Shown here: positions 1 to 11,034 of the stretch, piece after piece
Numbering within the stretch: the stretch's first letter is position 1
How the letters are laid out: every line of letters starts with the position of its first letter
Translations under genes and position numbers: made by a program
Origin: Phialophora verrucosa
Lineage: Eukaryota; Ascomycota; Eurotiomycetes; Chaetothyriales; Herpotrichiellaceae
Direction: 5' to 3'
Assembly (NCBI GenBank): GCA_002099365.1
Contig: MSED01000001.1
Span: forward strand, 2,976,001-3,040,000
DNA length: 64,000 bases
The notes under the pieces: model-generated
What the model was told of the DNA's origin: nothing
The model's database searches: none
What the model saw: the letters and a program-made list of their open reading frames with translations, nothing else

Positions 1-1457
1 TACGAAAGACACGTCTCGCATGGGCAGTCCAGGTCACAGCCCAGCTTCAAGCGTGCACATGAGTCGCATGCACGCATCTTCTTGCCCTTCTTTAGTCTCC
101 CGGGGATCGGGTGTGACCCTCTAGATGGACAATTGATATAATGCCGGCGGAGCACATCACTAAGGTCGAAGTCAGCCAATTGGCCATTCCAACGTACGTA
201 GCCTTGATTGGCTGCGAGTCGTATAAAGCGACGGACGCGTCCGAACAACGACGATTCAACGCATCGTGGGCAGGAGATTGGTGGTGCGATCGCACCCGAC
301 TATGGCATGCCTTCGTCGGGCAAAGGCCACCTCTTAAAGCAGCCATGGGAACCACTTACGACCTGCGATAGGACTTCGAGCAAAAACAACACACCCATGA
401 CCGCAAGCGAGGCTCTACCGAGATCAGTAAACAGGCATCGTAACCGGAGGCAGGAAGACACTTTAGGCATCCGGGCCTATATCTGCTTGCTTACCGGGAG
501 CGCTCATTTTTCGTTGAGGTGCTTTCCAATCCTGTTGGAATGTCTGGCAACTCTTTCCTTCCTTCGAATCCTGATATCCTATTCAAGGTGCCACAACTCT
601 TCCAGATGTCAGCAACGATAGACCAATTCCGCTGTCTTGCCTTCACGCCATTGTAAGAAGAACGACATTATGAGTTGTGAGACGGCCACGACGGCGTGTT
701 TCTTCTGACTCGGATGCTGACGAAGCTAGCATGTCATTAGACGCCGGTTATGTGGTCTGACAGTCATTTGCCAGTCTTTACGTGGGCTATCCGTTCCTCG
801 GAAGCAATGTCTGACCACAGTGGTACTTGTAGCATACATGCTAGCTTCAAATGATTGGCAGATCTGACCTTAAGTGAAAGATCCCTGTCCTTTGGCTGTG
901 TGGCAGCGAGGTTCAACAGCGCGTCTCCTCAAGGCTGAAGCGAGTTTTCTAAGTATCAAGCGGTCTTCTCAAGGTTAAAGCCGAGCTAGCCAGCTGGCCC
1001 GTTTACAATCTCAAACTGTTTAAAGTAACAAGTACATCGCGAATGTAAAGTATTCGGAATGCCCCCAACCCAGATACGTTCAGCTCTGTTTAGACTTTGC
1101 TTGGCCGGATAAGCCATCCAAGTCCGGTCTCAAGATTGCCAAAGAACCGTAACCCATTGAGTACGATCTTACGAACTCACCTCCTCGGAACATAGCCGGC
1201 CAAGATGCGTAGAGGCAAACGCCTTAACCAAGGGATCTGTGTCGCTTATCTCTCAGGCGCTGCTTTGTAAGTCCGTCTCTGCTTACTGGAGGATTCACCG
1301 CTTCAGGAGAAACCACCAGGATGATCTCCAATGTCACATCATTGGTATAACCCAGCGCCCGGACTCCAAACATGGCATGGATACAGTATATCTCTGAGCT
1401 GTACCATCTCCAGTTGCACTAGGGTAACGGTACAGCATAGCTCTAGAGAAAGGTAGA
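1..1457. other. Left-edge stretch, no gene recognised
   Basis: Only short overlapping frames without family resemblance are present. A frame at 141-371 begins plausibly but has no recognisable domain. Nothing else is supported here. Confidence 0.4.
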
Positions 1458-2870
1458 TTGGGTCTGGACGTTGTGGTTGTTGGCGGAGGGATTGGCGGCT
1501 TGTCAGCGGCCATAAGGTTGGCTCAAAAGGGGCACAAGGTGAGGGTGCTGGAAGGTTCAAAAAGCCTGAATGAGTTCGGAGCAGGAATTCAAGTCACCCC
1601 AAATGCGACGAGAGTCCTTTCGGCGTTTGGCGTGCTGCCGGCGCTGGAGAGGTCGCGCACCGTCCAAAGTTCTCATATATCAGGAGATATAGCACGGGGG
1701 AAGTGTTGCTGCAAATGCATCCAAACCCTGACTCGAAGGACGCCACTTATGGCTTTCCGTGCGTCCCCCTCTTACTCAATGAAGCGCTCACTCATGGTTC
1801 GAGAGCAGGCATCTCCAATTTCACCGACCGGATCTCCAGCGTGTACCGGCAGAACACATGAGCGGACTTGGAGTCGTGATCAGCTTCGGCTCTCGTGTTG
1901 CTCAGCTAGGCTGTCAAGAGGGCAGACTTTGGATGGAGGACGGCAGTTGCACAACAGGAGACTTGGTTGTTTGTGCCGATGGTGAGAACCTGCTGCGATG
2001 TCCGTGAAAGGCGGACTCCTGACCATTGGAAAAGGCATCCGGTCTGTTACGCGAGCGTTCTTTCCTGGAAATGAAGCAGTAGCTCCGAAAGCCTTTGATG
2101 AATTTGCTTACCGAGCCGTGGTCTCCGCTGATGCAATGGCGCTGGATTCTGAGACCGCTGAGCTGCACGCGTCAGGCAACACTCAGATCCTGTGTGCCCC
2201 AGGACGAGGTGTGGTGGCGTACCCCGTGGCGCGAGGAGAGCTCTTCAACATCGCCGTCAGTGTTCCCACAGGCAGTGGTGGTTTTGCCGGCAAATGGACG
2301 GAGAAAGGGGACGTAGCAGAATTCCGTTCACTGTTCAGCGACTTCAATCCTTTGGTTAGGAAGGTCGTCAGTCGGGTCGAGCGCTGCGCTTAATGGACGT
2401 TGGCGGAGATCCCTGAGTTAGCAACATGGTCAAGTGCGATAGCTGTTTTAGTTGGCGATGCTGCTCATGCGATGTCACCCATGGCAGCTCAAGGAGCAGC
2501 AATGGCGATCGAGGATGCGGCAGTCCTGGGAGAATGTCTCGACAGCCTGTCTGAGCTGGAAGCACTACCAAATCTCTTGAAAAGGTATGAGGCGATTCGA
2601 CGCCCGCGGGCAGAGCGAGTGGTTGAGTTGGCACGTCACAACGCAACAGCTTTAACTTTGCCAGATGGAAAAGAGCAGCTCGCAAGAGATGAGCGTTGGC
2701 GGGCAGCGTCCATGGTGTCTGAGAATACAGTGGCTATGCCGGAGAAAATCGAGCCAGCAGCCAGATCAAGGCCAAAGCCGGATATCAACCAGAAATGGGG
2801 CCAGCCTGGACTGATGATGTGGCTATACGGTTTTGATGCAATTGAGGATGCAAAGGCGCATCAGGGCTAA
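1458..2870 (+). pseudogene. Salicylate hydroxylase-like FAD monooxygenase, decayed
   Basis: This is a relic of a class A flavoprotein hydroxylase. Such enzymes use FAD and NAD(P)H to hydroxylate or oxidatively decarboxylate aromatic acids. The N-terminal Rossmann motif GGGIGG (about 1482-1500) and the second FAD motif GDAAHAMSP (about 2455-2485) are clear. The reading frame is broken: it shifts near 1680, shifts again between about 1800 and 1867, and has an in-frame TAA at 2391-2393 just before the conserved W-x-LAEIPEL stretch. A normal-looking 53-nt intron (1982-2034) still joins two coding frames correctly. No ATG precedes the Rossmann motif in frame; the frame opens with TTG. Two frameshifts, one nonsense codon and a lost start argue for a pseudogene rather than mis-modelled introns. 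It lies next to a housekeeping gene, about 21 kb from the main cluster. Confidence 0.8.
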
Positions 2871-3463
2871 CTGGGTTCCAGGAGGATACTGCGGCGCCGT
2901 CACGTTGCTCCGCACCCTTGATGGAGACGTGTATTCATGATCTTCCCACCCAGATCGTGTGCAGCAAATGAGCAGATGCTCTGGAACCTCTATTCAGCTA
3001 GTTAGTGTCAGTCGCAGAAGGGTTTCTGTGGCAGCCTCCGGGGAGGTCAATTATATCTGAGCCAACACGCCTCTCTCTTCTTTTCTCAGTGTTGTTAGCA
3101 TCCAGCCCGGTAGGATGTGCGCCAGGCAGTTCAGGAGGTATTGCGCGCAGGAAGCTGATCATACAAGCCCTTCCTCTACCACTGCGTGTCTCAGGCTAAA
3201 ATCACAAAAGAACTGCTTTAAGATTCCTGTACTCTGTAGTCTGAGATGGAGAAAGGATTGATTAAAGGTTGGTGAGCTTAGCCACAGTCCTCGTCTGACC
3301 AACAGATATGGGGTACTGTGGAGTATTTTGTTCGTGAAGCGCAATCACTCAACGCGTCGCGGGGTCTTTTTCCCGGACAGTCGCGTCACTAATGTTCTCA
3401 TTGATCTTGACCGCGTAGTGAGCATCAACTCACACAAACCGCTATCGAACATCAACCTCTGCT
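2871..3463. other. Intergenic, 5' region of POLD3 homologue
   Basis: No coding potential seen. It holds the 3' flank of the FAD monooxygenase relic and the presumed promoter and leader of the polymerase subunit gene. Confidence 0.4.
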
Positions 3464-4993
3464 ATGGATCACGGCTTCAAGGAATACCTACTGACCGAGG
3501 TCCTGTCAGAACAACGCACAATATCATATCGCAACGTGTCGCGCGTCTTCAAGGTCCACGTAAATGCAGCGAAGTGCATGCTCTACGAGTTCTACGAATT
3601 GCAGAATGGCAAGAAGCCGGGCTCAGTTTACGCCACGTATCTTCTTTCTGGGATCAAGAAGAGGCCAACTCCCACTGTCACAAGCAATGGCACCACCAAC
3701 GGGCATGGCCGCCACTTCGACCCAGACGAGAACATTCCCTCAAGCCCTCCGCCTTTCACGAGCTCAATGCTCGAACCCAGTCAGCAGAGCAGTCAAGCGG
3801 AGGAAGAAGAGGCAAAGCAAGTCCCCGTGCGGACCATCTCGCTTGTGAAAGAGGACGCGCTGGAAGCGTTGAAAGAACAATACGAGAGCATTACATCCAT
3901 ACACATCTACAGCTTGTCGCCCACGCGTATCCAAGACCTGTTCACATTGACAGATATTGGCCGAAACTTGTTCAGCGACGTATTCATCAAAGAAGATCCC
4001 CTCCAGCACAACAAAGCATACGGTGTGATTCAGAACCCTGATGTCCGGCGGCGCAAAGGCAATAGGCCAGCCATTTCTTCTGGGCCGGCACCGAAATTCC
4101 AGCCCGTCAAAGAGGAGCCCAAAAAGGCATTCGCCGCCCAGAGCAAGTCAGCTCACAAATCTGGACCAGCAGCCGCAAGTACAAAGGCTGAAGAACCATC
4201 CCGGCCCTCATCCCGCGACAGCACCTCCACAACCACATCCTCCAAGCCCTCCAAACCAGCCACTCTGAAACGGGATTCCTCCGACCTCTTCAAAGCCTTC
4301 GCAAAGCAGGGCCACAAGAAGTCAACTCCCACCACCACGCCGCAAGTGACCCCCCAGGACGCCGCCATGAAGGACGCCGAAGACGACGAAGGCGAATCCG
4401 AAGATGAAGCCCTCTTCCTCGACACCAACACGCGGAAACCCGCAAGCAGCTCCAAAAAGCGACCCAGCGACGCGAAAAAGGAGAAAGAAGACCGAGCTGC
4501 GAAGCTCCGTAAGCTGATGGACTCGGACGACGAGGAAGTAGCGGCGGTGCCGAACGTCGAGAAAGCGGCAGGTCTAGAGGACGATGAGCCTGTGGCTGCT
4601 CAGAGAGGCACCGACGCAGACGTGCCGTCCAAGGACGGCGAAGACGAGCAGATTGCCTGGTCAGAAAGCGACGGCGAGAAGAAAACGTCTACCCAGGAGA
4701 AGCCCGAGGGGCCGAAGCGACGACGCGGAAGGCGCAAGGTAATGAAGAAACGCACAATGAAGGACGAAGACGGCTATCTCGTCACAAAGGAGGAAGCTGT
4801 GTGGGAGAGTTTCAGTGAGGATGAGCCGGAGCCGGCCCCGGCGAGGAGAGAGATGCCAAAGGGTTCATTCGGGATGGCCAAGACACAGTCTCAGAGTTCG
4901 AGTCAGAGTCAAAGTCAGGGGAAGGCCGGGCCGAAGAAGAAGGCCGCTGGAGGCGGCAATATTATGAGTTTCTTCGGAAAGAAGAGCGCATGA
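3464..4993 (+). CDS. DNA polymerase delta subunit 3 (Cdc27/POLD3-like)
   Basis: A single-exon 509-residue protein. The N-terminal 150 residues match the structured part of the Cdc27/POLD3 subunit, which binds the B-subunit of replicative polymerase delta (motifs around YLLTEVLSEQ and LYEFYE). The middle is a long acidic and lysine-rich disordered linker, as is usual in this family. The extreme C-terminus (about residues 499-507, NIMSFFGKK) is a PCNA-interacting PIP box, although the usual leading Gln is Asn-shifted. Function: tethers polymerase delta to PCNA during lagging-strand synthesis and repair in the nucleus. The ATG at 3464 opens directly into the conserved domain. It is a housekeeping gene, unrelated to the catabolic genes, and marks conserved chromosome next to the variable region. 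Confidence 0.88.
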   Translation: MDHGFKEYLLTEVLSEQRTISYRNVSRVFKVHVNAAKCMLYEFYELQNGKKPGSVYATYLLSGIKKRPTPTVTSNGTTNGHGRHFDPDENIPSSPPPFTSSMLEPSQQSSQAEEEEAKQVPVRTISLVKEDALEALKEQYESITSIHIYSLSPTRIQDLFTLTDIGRNLFSDVFIKEDPLQHNKAYGVIQNPDVRRRKGNRPAISSGPAPKFQPVKEEPKKAFAAQSKSAHKSGPAAASTKAEEPSRPSSRDSTSTTTSSKPSKPATLKRDSSDLFKAFAKQGHKKSTPTTTPQVTPQDAAMKDAEDDEGESEDEALFLDTNTRKPASSSKKRPSDAKKEKEDRAAKLRKLMDSDDEEVAAVPNVEKAAGLEDDEPVAAQRGTDADVPSKDGEDEQIAWSESDGEKKTSTQEKPEGPKRRRGRRKVMKKRTMKDEDGYLVTKEEAVWESFSEDEPEPAPARREMPKGSFGMAKTQSQSSSQSQSQGKAGPKKKAAGGGNIMSFFGKKSA

Positions 4994-5375
4994 GCGGAGT
5001 GTGTCAAGGAGGGGCGAGTGTGTAATGGACGAATTGCATAGGAAAGCATAGGAAAGCATCAGGATGACGGGATATATGCATGTATGCATGATAACCCAAG
5101 CCCGCATCTCTCTCAGATTTCTTTAGTCGTTCCGCCCCCTGTTCTTTCGACACAACACAACGGGTTAAATGCAAGCGATGGACCTCCCCACGATGATTCA
5201 CTCGCCAAGGATAAGAGGAGTAAGGAGACCGTTGCCGGCATTTGTCCTCAGAGCACCTATGTACTATGCGAGTTCAAGGCCGCCAATGTGCATGGGTTGA
5301 AGTTTCCAGATTCTGAGGTTGGGGTCCTGCTCGTGTCTGTTGTCTGTGATTATATCGGGAGAGGGTTGGAGACGT

Positions 5376-5464
5376 GAAGCATGGACGCGAAGCATGGACG
5401 CGAAGCATGGACGCGAAGCATGGACGCGAAGCATGGAACATGAAGCATGGGACGTGAAGCATGG
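5376..5464. repeat. 13-bp minisatellite, seven copies
   Basis: The core GAAGCATGG starts at 5376, 5389, 5402, 5415, 5428, 5442 and 5456. The first five copies are exact 13-bp steps (GAAGCATGGACGC); the last two are 14-bp spaced variants. It lies between two convergent transcription units. Confidence 0.95.
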
Positions 5465-5582
5465 AACATCAGCTTTGGATGGCTATGTACTGTACGATAT
5501 CAGACATGAGATCTCGGCAACATCAATCCGTTATATCTGCCGCTCGCCACGTCACGCTAACCTGCACAGTATGGACGAGGAC

Positions 5583-5670
5583 TTGTCGATTGGTGCATCG
5601 GTAGATTGTGCATTGGTAGATTGTGATTTGTCGATTGGTGCATTGTAGGTTGTGAGATTTGTCCATCGGT
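5583..5670. repeat. Imperfect tandem repeat (TTGTCGATTGGTGCAT type)
   Basis: TTGTCGATTGGTGCAT occurs at about 5583 and again at about 5628. Between and after them are copies of GGTAGATTGTG and GTAGGTTGTG. This is a degenerate array of two units of roughly 45 bp. Confidence 0.8.
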
Positions 5671-5748
5671 ACGTTTGATCTGATCTGTCGCTTTCGTTTC
5701 CGCAGACCACAGCTGCAGAATCGTCTGCCAATCACACATCCACATGAC

Positions 5749-7440
5749 TTACCTCACAATGACTCTCAAGCCCTTCGAGCCGCGCCTAGGCTGCGGATTG
5801 AAAAAGTCGTGCGCGACATCGATATCGGCCCGCGTGGTCTCGTAGAGGTCGAAATCGAAATTGCGAAACACGGCGGCCAACGCGAGATAGATCTCCGCCT
5901 CGGCCAGATGGCGGCCCAGACAACCCCTCGTCCCTTTACTGAAATTGACGAGGTATTTCTCCAGCCGGGTCCGCGAGGCCGGGTTCAGCCACCGCTCCGG
6001 CTTGAACGCCTTGGGGTCAGGGAAGTATTTCTCGTTCTCGTGCATGAACATGGCGGTCATGCTGACGGGCGTGCCGGCGGGGATGACCATGTTGTCGTGG
6101 AACACGAGCGGTTCGTGCGGCGAGACGCGCTGCAACCGGTGCGCGACGCCGTAGGAGATCCGGTAGCCCTCGAAGATCACGGCGGTGAGGTAGGGAAGGC
6201 GTTCGAGTCTCTGCCACGAGGGCAGTTTCCCGTCCGGCATGGCTTGTTTGAGCTCGGCTTTGAGTTTGTCCAGAACGTCTGGGTTGGCGATGATGTGGTA
6301 CGCCGTCGTGTTCAGGTAGTGGCTTGTCGTCACTATGCCGGCTCCGACTACAGACTGGCCTTCCTCCACTAGGTGTTGGAGCGTCTTCTCTTCCGGCGGC
6401 AGCTCGCTGGTGTGGATGAGCTCGTGGAAGATCGTGGGGTGGCTTTGGCTTTTGGCGCTCGCTGCGCCGTCCTTGTCTGCCATGATTTGCGAGACCTGTT
6501 GAGTTAGGCTCTGCAAAAAGAAGTCATCATCGTCAGTAAGGTAATACTCCTTCCGCTCAGAGATGAGCTTAAGCAAAGTACGGGGCAGGGCTGTCACTAA
6601 CAATTTGAAAGTTGATCATGCGCATGACATGTGGATTCAGCCGTTCGACAAGCCACAAGGGGATCAGTCTCATCACGGACAGGAGCCAGGGGAATTGCTT
6701 GTTGACATGACTCTGCACGGAGAGCGAATCGACCGCTTCGACCCATTGGGGTGCAAAGTCCGGCTCGTCCAGGCAATTGTAGCAATTCGCAAAAGCATAC
6801 TCGGTGACGACGTCCATTGTCAATCCCGCAAAGGCGAAACGGAGATTGACCGGCTCTTTGGTCTGTTGGAAGCCCGCCAGCCGTGCACACAGCTTTTCGA
6901 CGGCCGACACGATCGTCGGCTCGAGCTGAGCCACGGCTTTCTTCGAGAAGAATGGATTCAGAGGTGCCCGTCGCATGCGATGCAAATGGTACGGCACACT
7001 GCTGAAATGAGACGACGAGTTCCCAAACATGGATGCCGACCACGCCCACTTGTCGCGCGGCTTTGTCGGACCCGTGTAAATTTCATCGTAGTATTCGGGG
7101 TCGTCAATGTGAAGTTCATATGGATTGATCCGCACGATCGGCCCTGGGATTGACAGTTCAGCAACGTGACAGTAATAATTATTCCCGCAACGGCGATTTG
7201 TCACTGACCATATTTGTCATGCATTTCGCGTATCCTCCATGTGTATCTCCCTTCCTTGATGACATCGTAGTAGAATTCATACCACAGCGTCAGGGCGGCG
7301 AGTCGAGGTCCGGGGAATTTAGACAGCGGACTGAGATACAGGCGATAGATCGACAGTGAGATAATATACACAATCCAAATGCCCAAAGCTAGGCCCAGAG
7401 CTCGCGCCGTGATCGACCACAGCCAAGTAAGGGGAGACAT
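5749..7440 (-). CDS. Cytochrome P450 monooxygenase 1 (trichodiene oxygenase-like)
   Basis: Three exons: 7440-7209, 7143-6602 and 6510-5749, giving 511 residues. Introns are 65 and 91 nt; the first has a GTCAGT donor, the second ends in a textbook pyrimidine-rich TTTTTGCAG. An N-terminal membrane anchor (about residues 8-32) points to the endoplasmic reticulum. Visible motifs are KYGPIVRINP near exon 2 start, the I-helix oxygen-binding GAGIVTTS, the ExxR helix as EGYR, and the haem loop FSKGTRGCLG with its Cys at about residue 455. Overall it resembles fungal trichodiene-oxygenase-type P450s that act on terpenoid or polyketide substrates. It is convergent with the POLD3 gene and tandem with the methyltransferase upstream. 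I chose the ATG at 7440, just before the membrane anchor. The substrate cannot be read from sequence. Confidence 0.9.
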
Positions 7441-7834
7441 GACTGACAAGGTGCATCTGTATTCAATTAAATGTACCTGGGAAGCAGTGTCGCGGGAGAC
7501 CTGATAAGGTTCAGCGGGGAAAGTAGCTTTTATCAAAGAGAATCAATCCAGTGGAATCGCTCACAAAAGCCGAGCCCACGCGTGCAGAGGCGGAGTCAAC
7601 GCACGCATGGTGGGGGCTGCAAGGGGAGAGGCCCCCGGAGAGGAAGCTGGATAGTAGCCGGTCCGGTCAAGTCAAGATTCGCTAGGCAGCCGCTCGCTCC
7701 TTCATGCCACCTCTAATGCAGTAGGTATACCTCGAGGGACGAGATAAGAATTATGTATCAAAGGGTCGCAGGCGCAGATGAACGTCCATTATTAGAGACA
7801 TTGGACGCGAGTACCAGAACACATATACATACAG
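7441..7834. other. Promoter region of P450-1
   Basis: 394 bp between the stop of the methyltransferase and the start of P450-1, both on the minus strand. No coding frame or clear motif is seen. Confidence 0.4.
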
Positions 7835-8949
7835 CTATTGTAAAGGCTTTTGCCCGTAAACCACAGAGACCCTCGTATAGGCGTGAATGCTCCTGTCGCT
7901 AAACCCCCGTCGCACCTGTGCCAGGTACAATTGTACTTGCTCATAAGACCATCCCAGAACGCGCGTAAAAAGTGCCAGTGTCCATCCCTCGACCCCCTGA
8001 TATGCCTCGAGGAGATGCCAGCGTCCAATCTCCTTGAGTTTTTCGTCTTTGGGCCATGGCCCAAGGGGCATTTTATATCGCTTCTCCACCGTGTTGATCA
8101 GACCTGCGCGGTCGATGTATTCCTTCTGACGATCGAGGATCTGGAATGTCTTACCCATCTTTTCGCCGGCCTCAATATACCTCGCAGAGGATTCATAGAA
8201 GATGTGCCCTGGCGGAATCGAATCGTCGTCCGAAATCCAATCGACGCTGTATTCAACCTGCTCGAACCAGCCTCCCGGTCGGAGGTGTGCATACACTTCG
8301 CGATAGAAGGCGGGCCAGTCCGCGATCGAACCGAACAGGCAGCGCACGTGGATAAAGTCGAAAGAGTCTGGATTAAACGTCCACTCCTGAGTGCAATCTT
8401 CGATCTCGAACCGACAATTTGGCGGCACCCAGGTTGGTTGAATGGGAGATAGATCCGTGCCCGTCACAATTGCAGAGGGGAATTGGTCGGCAAAGTCAAT
8501 GGCCCACAGACCGGTGCCGGTGCCTACATCGAGCACAGCCTGCGGGTCGGGGCCGATTGGGGCCAGAAAAAGTTGGCCGTCAAAGAGGAGCAGGAACACA
8601 TGGTGTGCGATGCCGAGCTGATCGTTCTGCACGTCGTCATTTGGACCCCAGTATGCGCCGTCCTGGTATGCATGATACCGCCGTCCATGCTCAAACCTAT
8701 ATCTGGTGATGGAAGACGTCAAGGACGTAGTCTCGCTTTCTCTACACAGTTTGACTGTCAGCTTCTTCCGATAGTTATTCGCCGGCGGAACGCAGAACAG
8801 AATCCGTACATCTCGGCGCCATATGATGAGTCCACGTCGTCATCTTGACGCTGATCGATTTCCTAAGAACTTATCAGCTTTCGTGCGGAAGTTGTCCCTG
8901 CCACGCTCCCTACAGTTGGAATGATCGATTCTCCAGCTTCAGTCGTCAT
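7835..8949 (-). CDS. LaeA-like SAM-dependent methyltransferase
   Basis: Three exons: 8949-8914, 8862-8810 and 8741-7835, giving 331 residues. Introns of 51 and 68 nt have GTAGGG/TTAG and GTACGG/TAG borders. The large final exon has no ATG of its own and opens at a TTG; the two small upstream exons supply an acidic N-terminus (DDDVDSSYG) typical of LaeA-type enzymes. Then come the family signature YRFEHGRRYHAY, SAM-binding motif I (VLDVGTGTGLWAIDFA) and the acidic loop after strand 2 (VTGTDLSPIQP). Family members include the global secondary-metabolism regulator LaeA and many cluster-embedded small-molecule methyltransferases. Sequence alone does not say which this is. The tandem placement with P450-1 fits either a small-molecule tailoring pair or a regulator. 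Confidence 0.87.
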
Positions 8950-9796
8950 GGATAGGGTGTCATTTATCAGTGGCAGCGGGTGCTGAGGGACGCGACGCTG
9001 GAGAATGTCGCTTGATTCAAAGATGACGAGGAAGTGAAAGAAGCCGGATCGCACCGTGACCGCGCGTGGCTAGAGATCGTGCGGCGGCGGGGGGAATGCT
9101 AACGGTCAGCTTTGTCGGCTACACGGAATCTACTCGAGGATCCGCGGCCCCGCAGCTCGTGGAATCCGTCATGCCCCCGATGCTATAGGCTTAGACACGT
9201 TGTCTGCACGAGGGATTCCATGGTGGAGCGCCCATTGGTCGTAAGGGGGCTTTAGAGTTCCTTTCCGTCTGCAAACTAACGCGAGGATGCAGCCGGAGTT
9301 GGTCGAAGTAACTGATAAGCTAATAAACTCTCGCGACACCGGGGTGTGCTTCTGCTGCGACGTCCCCATATTACGCCCGCAGAGTTGCCAGCAGTGACCT
9401 GCGCTCTCCGTTCCATGACTGCCAAAGGCAAAGTGGTGAAGTTCAACCATTTTGCTCTTGGCATTAATCCAATCGGATCTCCGCCTCTGTCTGTACCTTT
9501 TTTCGCGCCCGCGAAATTAGGCCCTGTACTTGCAGAGTACCTCGTGTACGGAAGCCGCCTCGTCAGGCTATTTGCTGTCCTCGTCGCTTGAAATCGACCC
9601 TCACCACCGAATGATCACCCAGCACGTCTTCTGTCGCTGTGGCCAGGCGCAGCTTTGGAGCACCACTCACGTAAGAGCTCAGCGAGCGCCAGCCATAATG
9701 AAGAATAAAGCTGCAACCTCTTTCTTCTGCACTGCCTCCTGTGTACAAATCAATAATCTCTTGCAGGATGTGGGCGTATTATTTCATCGCCAAGCT

Positions 9797-9823
9797 CTGA
9801 ATGTTGTAATTGACAACATTCAG
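9797..9823. repeat. 11-bp-arm inverted repeat
   Basis: CTGAATGTTGT at 9797-9807 is exactly complementary to ACAACATTCAG at 9813-9823, with a 5-nt loop (AATTG). It lies 55 bp before a much larger hairpin. Confidence 0.85.
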
Positions 9824-9877
9824 GGCGAATCATTCCTTCATCGCCAACTGTCCTACGGATGCCCTCTACTTTCTGGG

Positions 9878-9956
9878 GGACTGTCTCCTGTGCACCAATC
9901 ACGATTTTTTTAGCAAGTTGCCAAAAAAATCGTGATTAGTGCACAGGAGACAGTCC
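9878..9956. mobile_element. 39-bp-arm fold-back hairpin, possible paired TIR
   Basis: Bases 9878-9916 pair with 9918-9956 with only two mismatches in 39, leaving a single unpaired base at 9917. The arm begins GGACTGTCTCCTGTGCAC and ends near a run of seven T. This is too long and too perfect for a protein-coding gene terminator. It looks like two transposon ends brought together by internal deletion, or a minimal fold-back element. I see no target duplication: the flanks are GGGG and ACAA. Confidence 0.7.
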
Positions 9957-11034
9957 ACAAGAGGATGGTCGACGCTGTTAGTGGCGCCGCGCTCTACCTC
10001 AAGTGCCCGAGAGGTATAGCGCGCCTTAGCAGAAGAGTTCCCAGGGCACACCATGTGAGTTGCTCAACCACACTGGTTTCCTCGACATTTCCGGCTCACA
10101 GATAGATGGGTGAGAAACCAGAAGTCGCTTTTTACCGCGCTGAACTTGAAGATAGGAGTCTAAATGAGCTGCTTGTTGATTTCCTTTGTCGCCGTCCCCG
10201 TTACGCCGTGGCACGGCCGTGGCTCTCTCCACGCGCAACATCTGTAGATGCTGGGTTCCTTCGCACTGCGTTGCGGGGGACAGAGAAGACGAGGGGATCA
10301 GAATTTACCAGGGAATTTGCAAATAATCTACGTACACAGAAATGAATCTACTGTCCATTCTCTCCCGCCCAGCTTGGGCGCAAATGCAGTGTGCATGTAT
10401 TTCACCACCTATGCAAGGCCTTGACTGGTAGACTCGTAGATATACATGGATTGGTTGTCGGGTGTGGTACGTGCGCCGTGGCTTGTAGAAAGAAACTTGG
10501 ACTCGTTGCCAGAAAAAGCTCGTTGCCAGAAATTCCAAAATTCGATTCCCGAAGCTGCGACTCGGAGGGTCCACGTTGGGGAAGATTACGACCATAAATA
10601 TGTTGTTTGAATTCGCTGTCTGCGATGAGCCCATCCATTTGTCCTACCAACCTGGCATAGTATCTCGGGATATTCATTACCTTCTCTTGCATCCGTGTGA
10701 GGGAAATACATACCATGTATCATACACCGCGACCATCTAGCACCAGTTCCGCGGCACCCAAAGGCTTGAGTCCCCCAGGGACACATACCGGCGGCAATTC
10801 ACCCAGAATGAGTGAGTTCATGCGTTCAGGGGCCACCTTGAATGGCACGGATTGTGTGGCAGGGGGTTCTCCAGCTTCGGCCGTCTGTCATCCAAACGGG
10901 GGGGACAGCCTAGGTGGCCGCCTGCCTGGTGATCAAGGTAATGATGACCGTCCAAGTCTGATTTTGCTTTGCGAAATGAGGCTGACTGAGTTCAAGCCCC
11001 CAATCCAAGTGGTAGTATTGTTCTCCCTGGTCAG

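Larger units (their letters stand above)
4994..5748. other. Intergenic between POLD3 and P450-1 3' ends
   Basis: Two convergent genes end here. The stretch holds two small tandem repeats (listed separately) and no convincing coding frame. Confidence 0.5.
8950..11034. other. Gene-poor stretch with two hairpins
   Basis: About 2.1 kb with no supported gene. It contains two inverted repeats, 9797-9823 and 9878-9956 (listed separately), and a frame rich in stop codons elsewhere. Its right end must hold any upstream exon of the zinc-cluster gene, which I could not define. Confidence 0.5.

Noticed and set aside
141..371. 76-residue frame near the left edge
   Set aside because: The start looks plausible, but it lacks any domain and quickly becomes low-quality; not enough to call a gene.
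3328..4041. 237-residue frame overlapping the POLD3 start
   Set aside because: Another frame of the POLD3 gene, Arg/His-rich, with no domain.
5659..6372. 237-residue frame on the plus strand
   Set aside because: Antisense to the last exon of P450-1.
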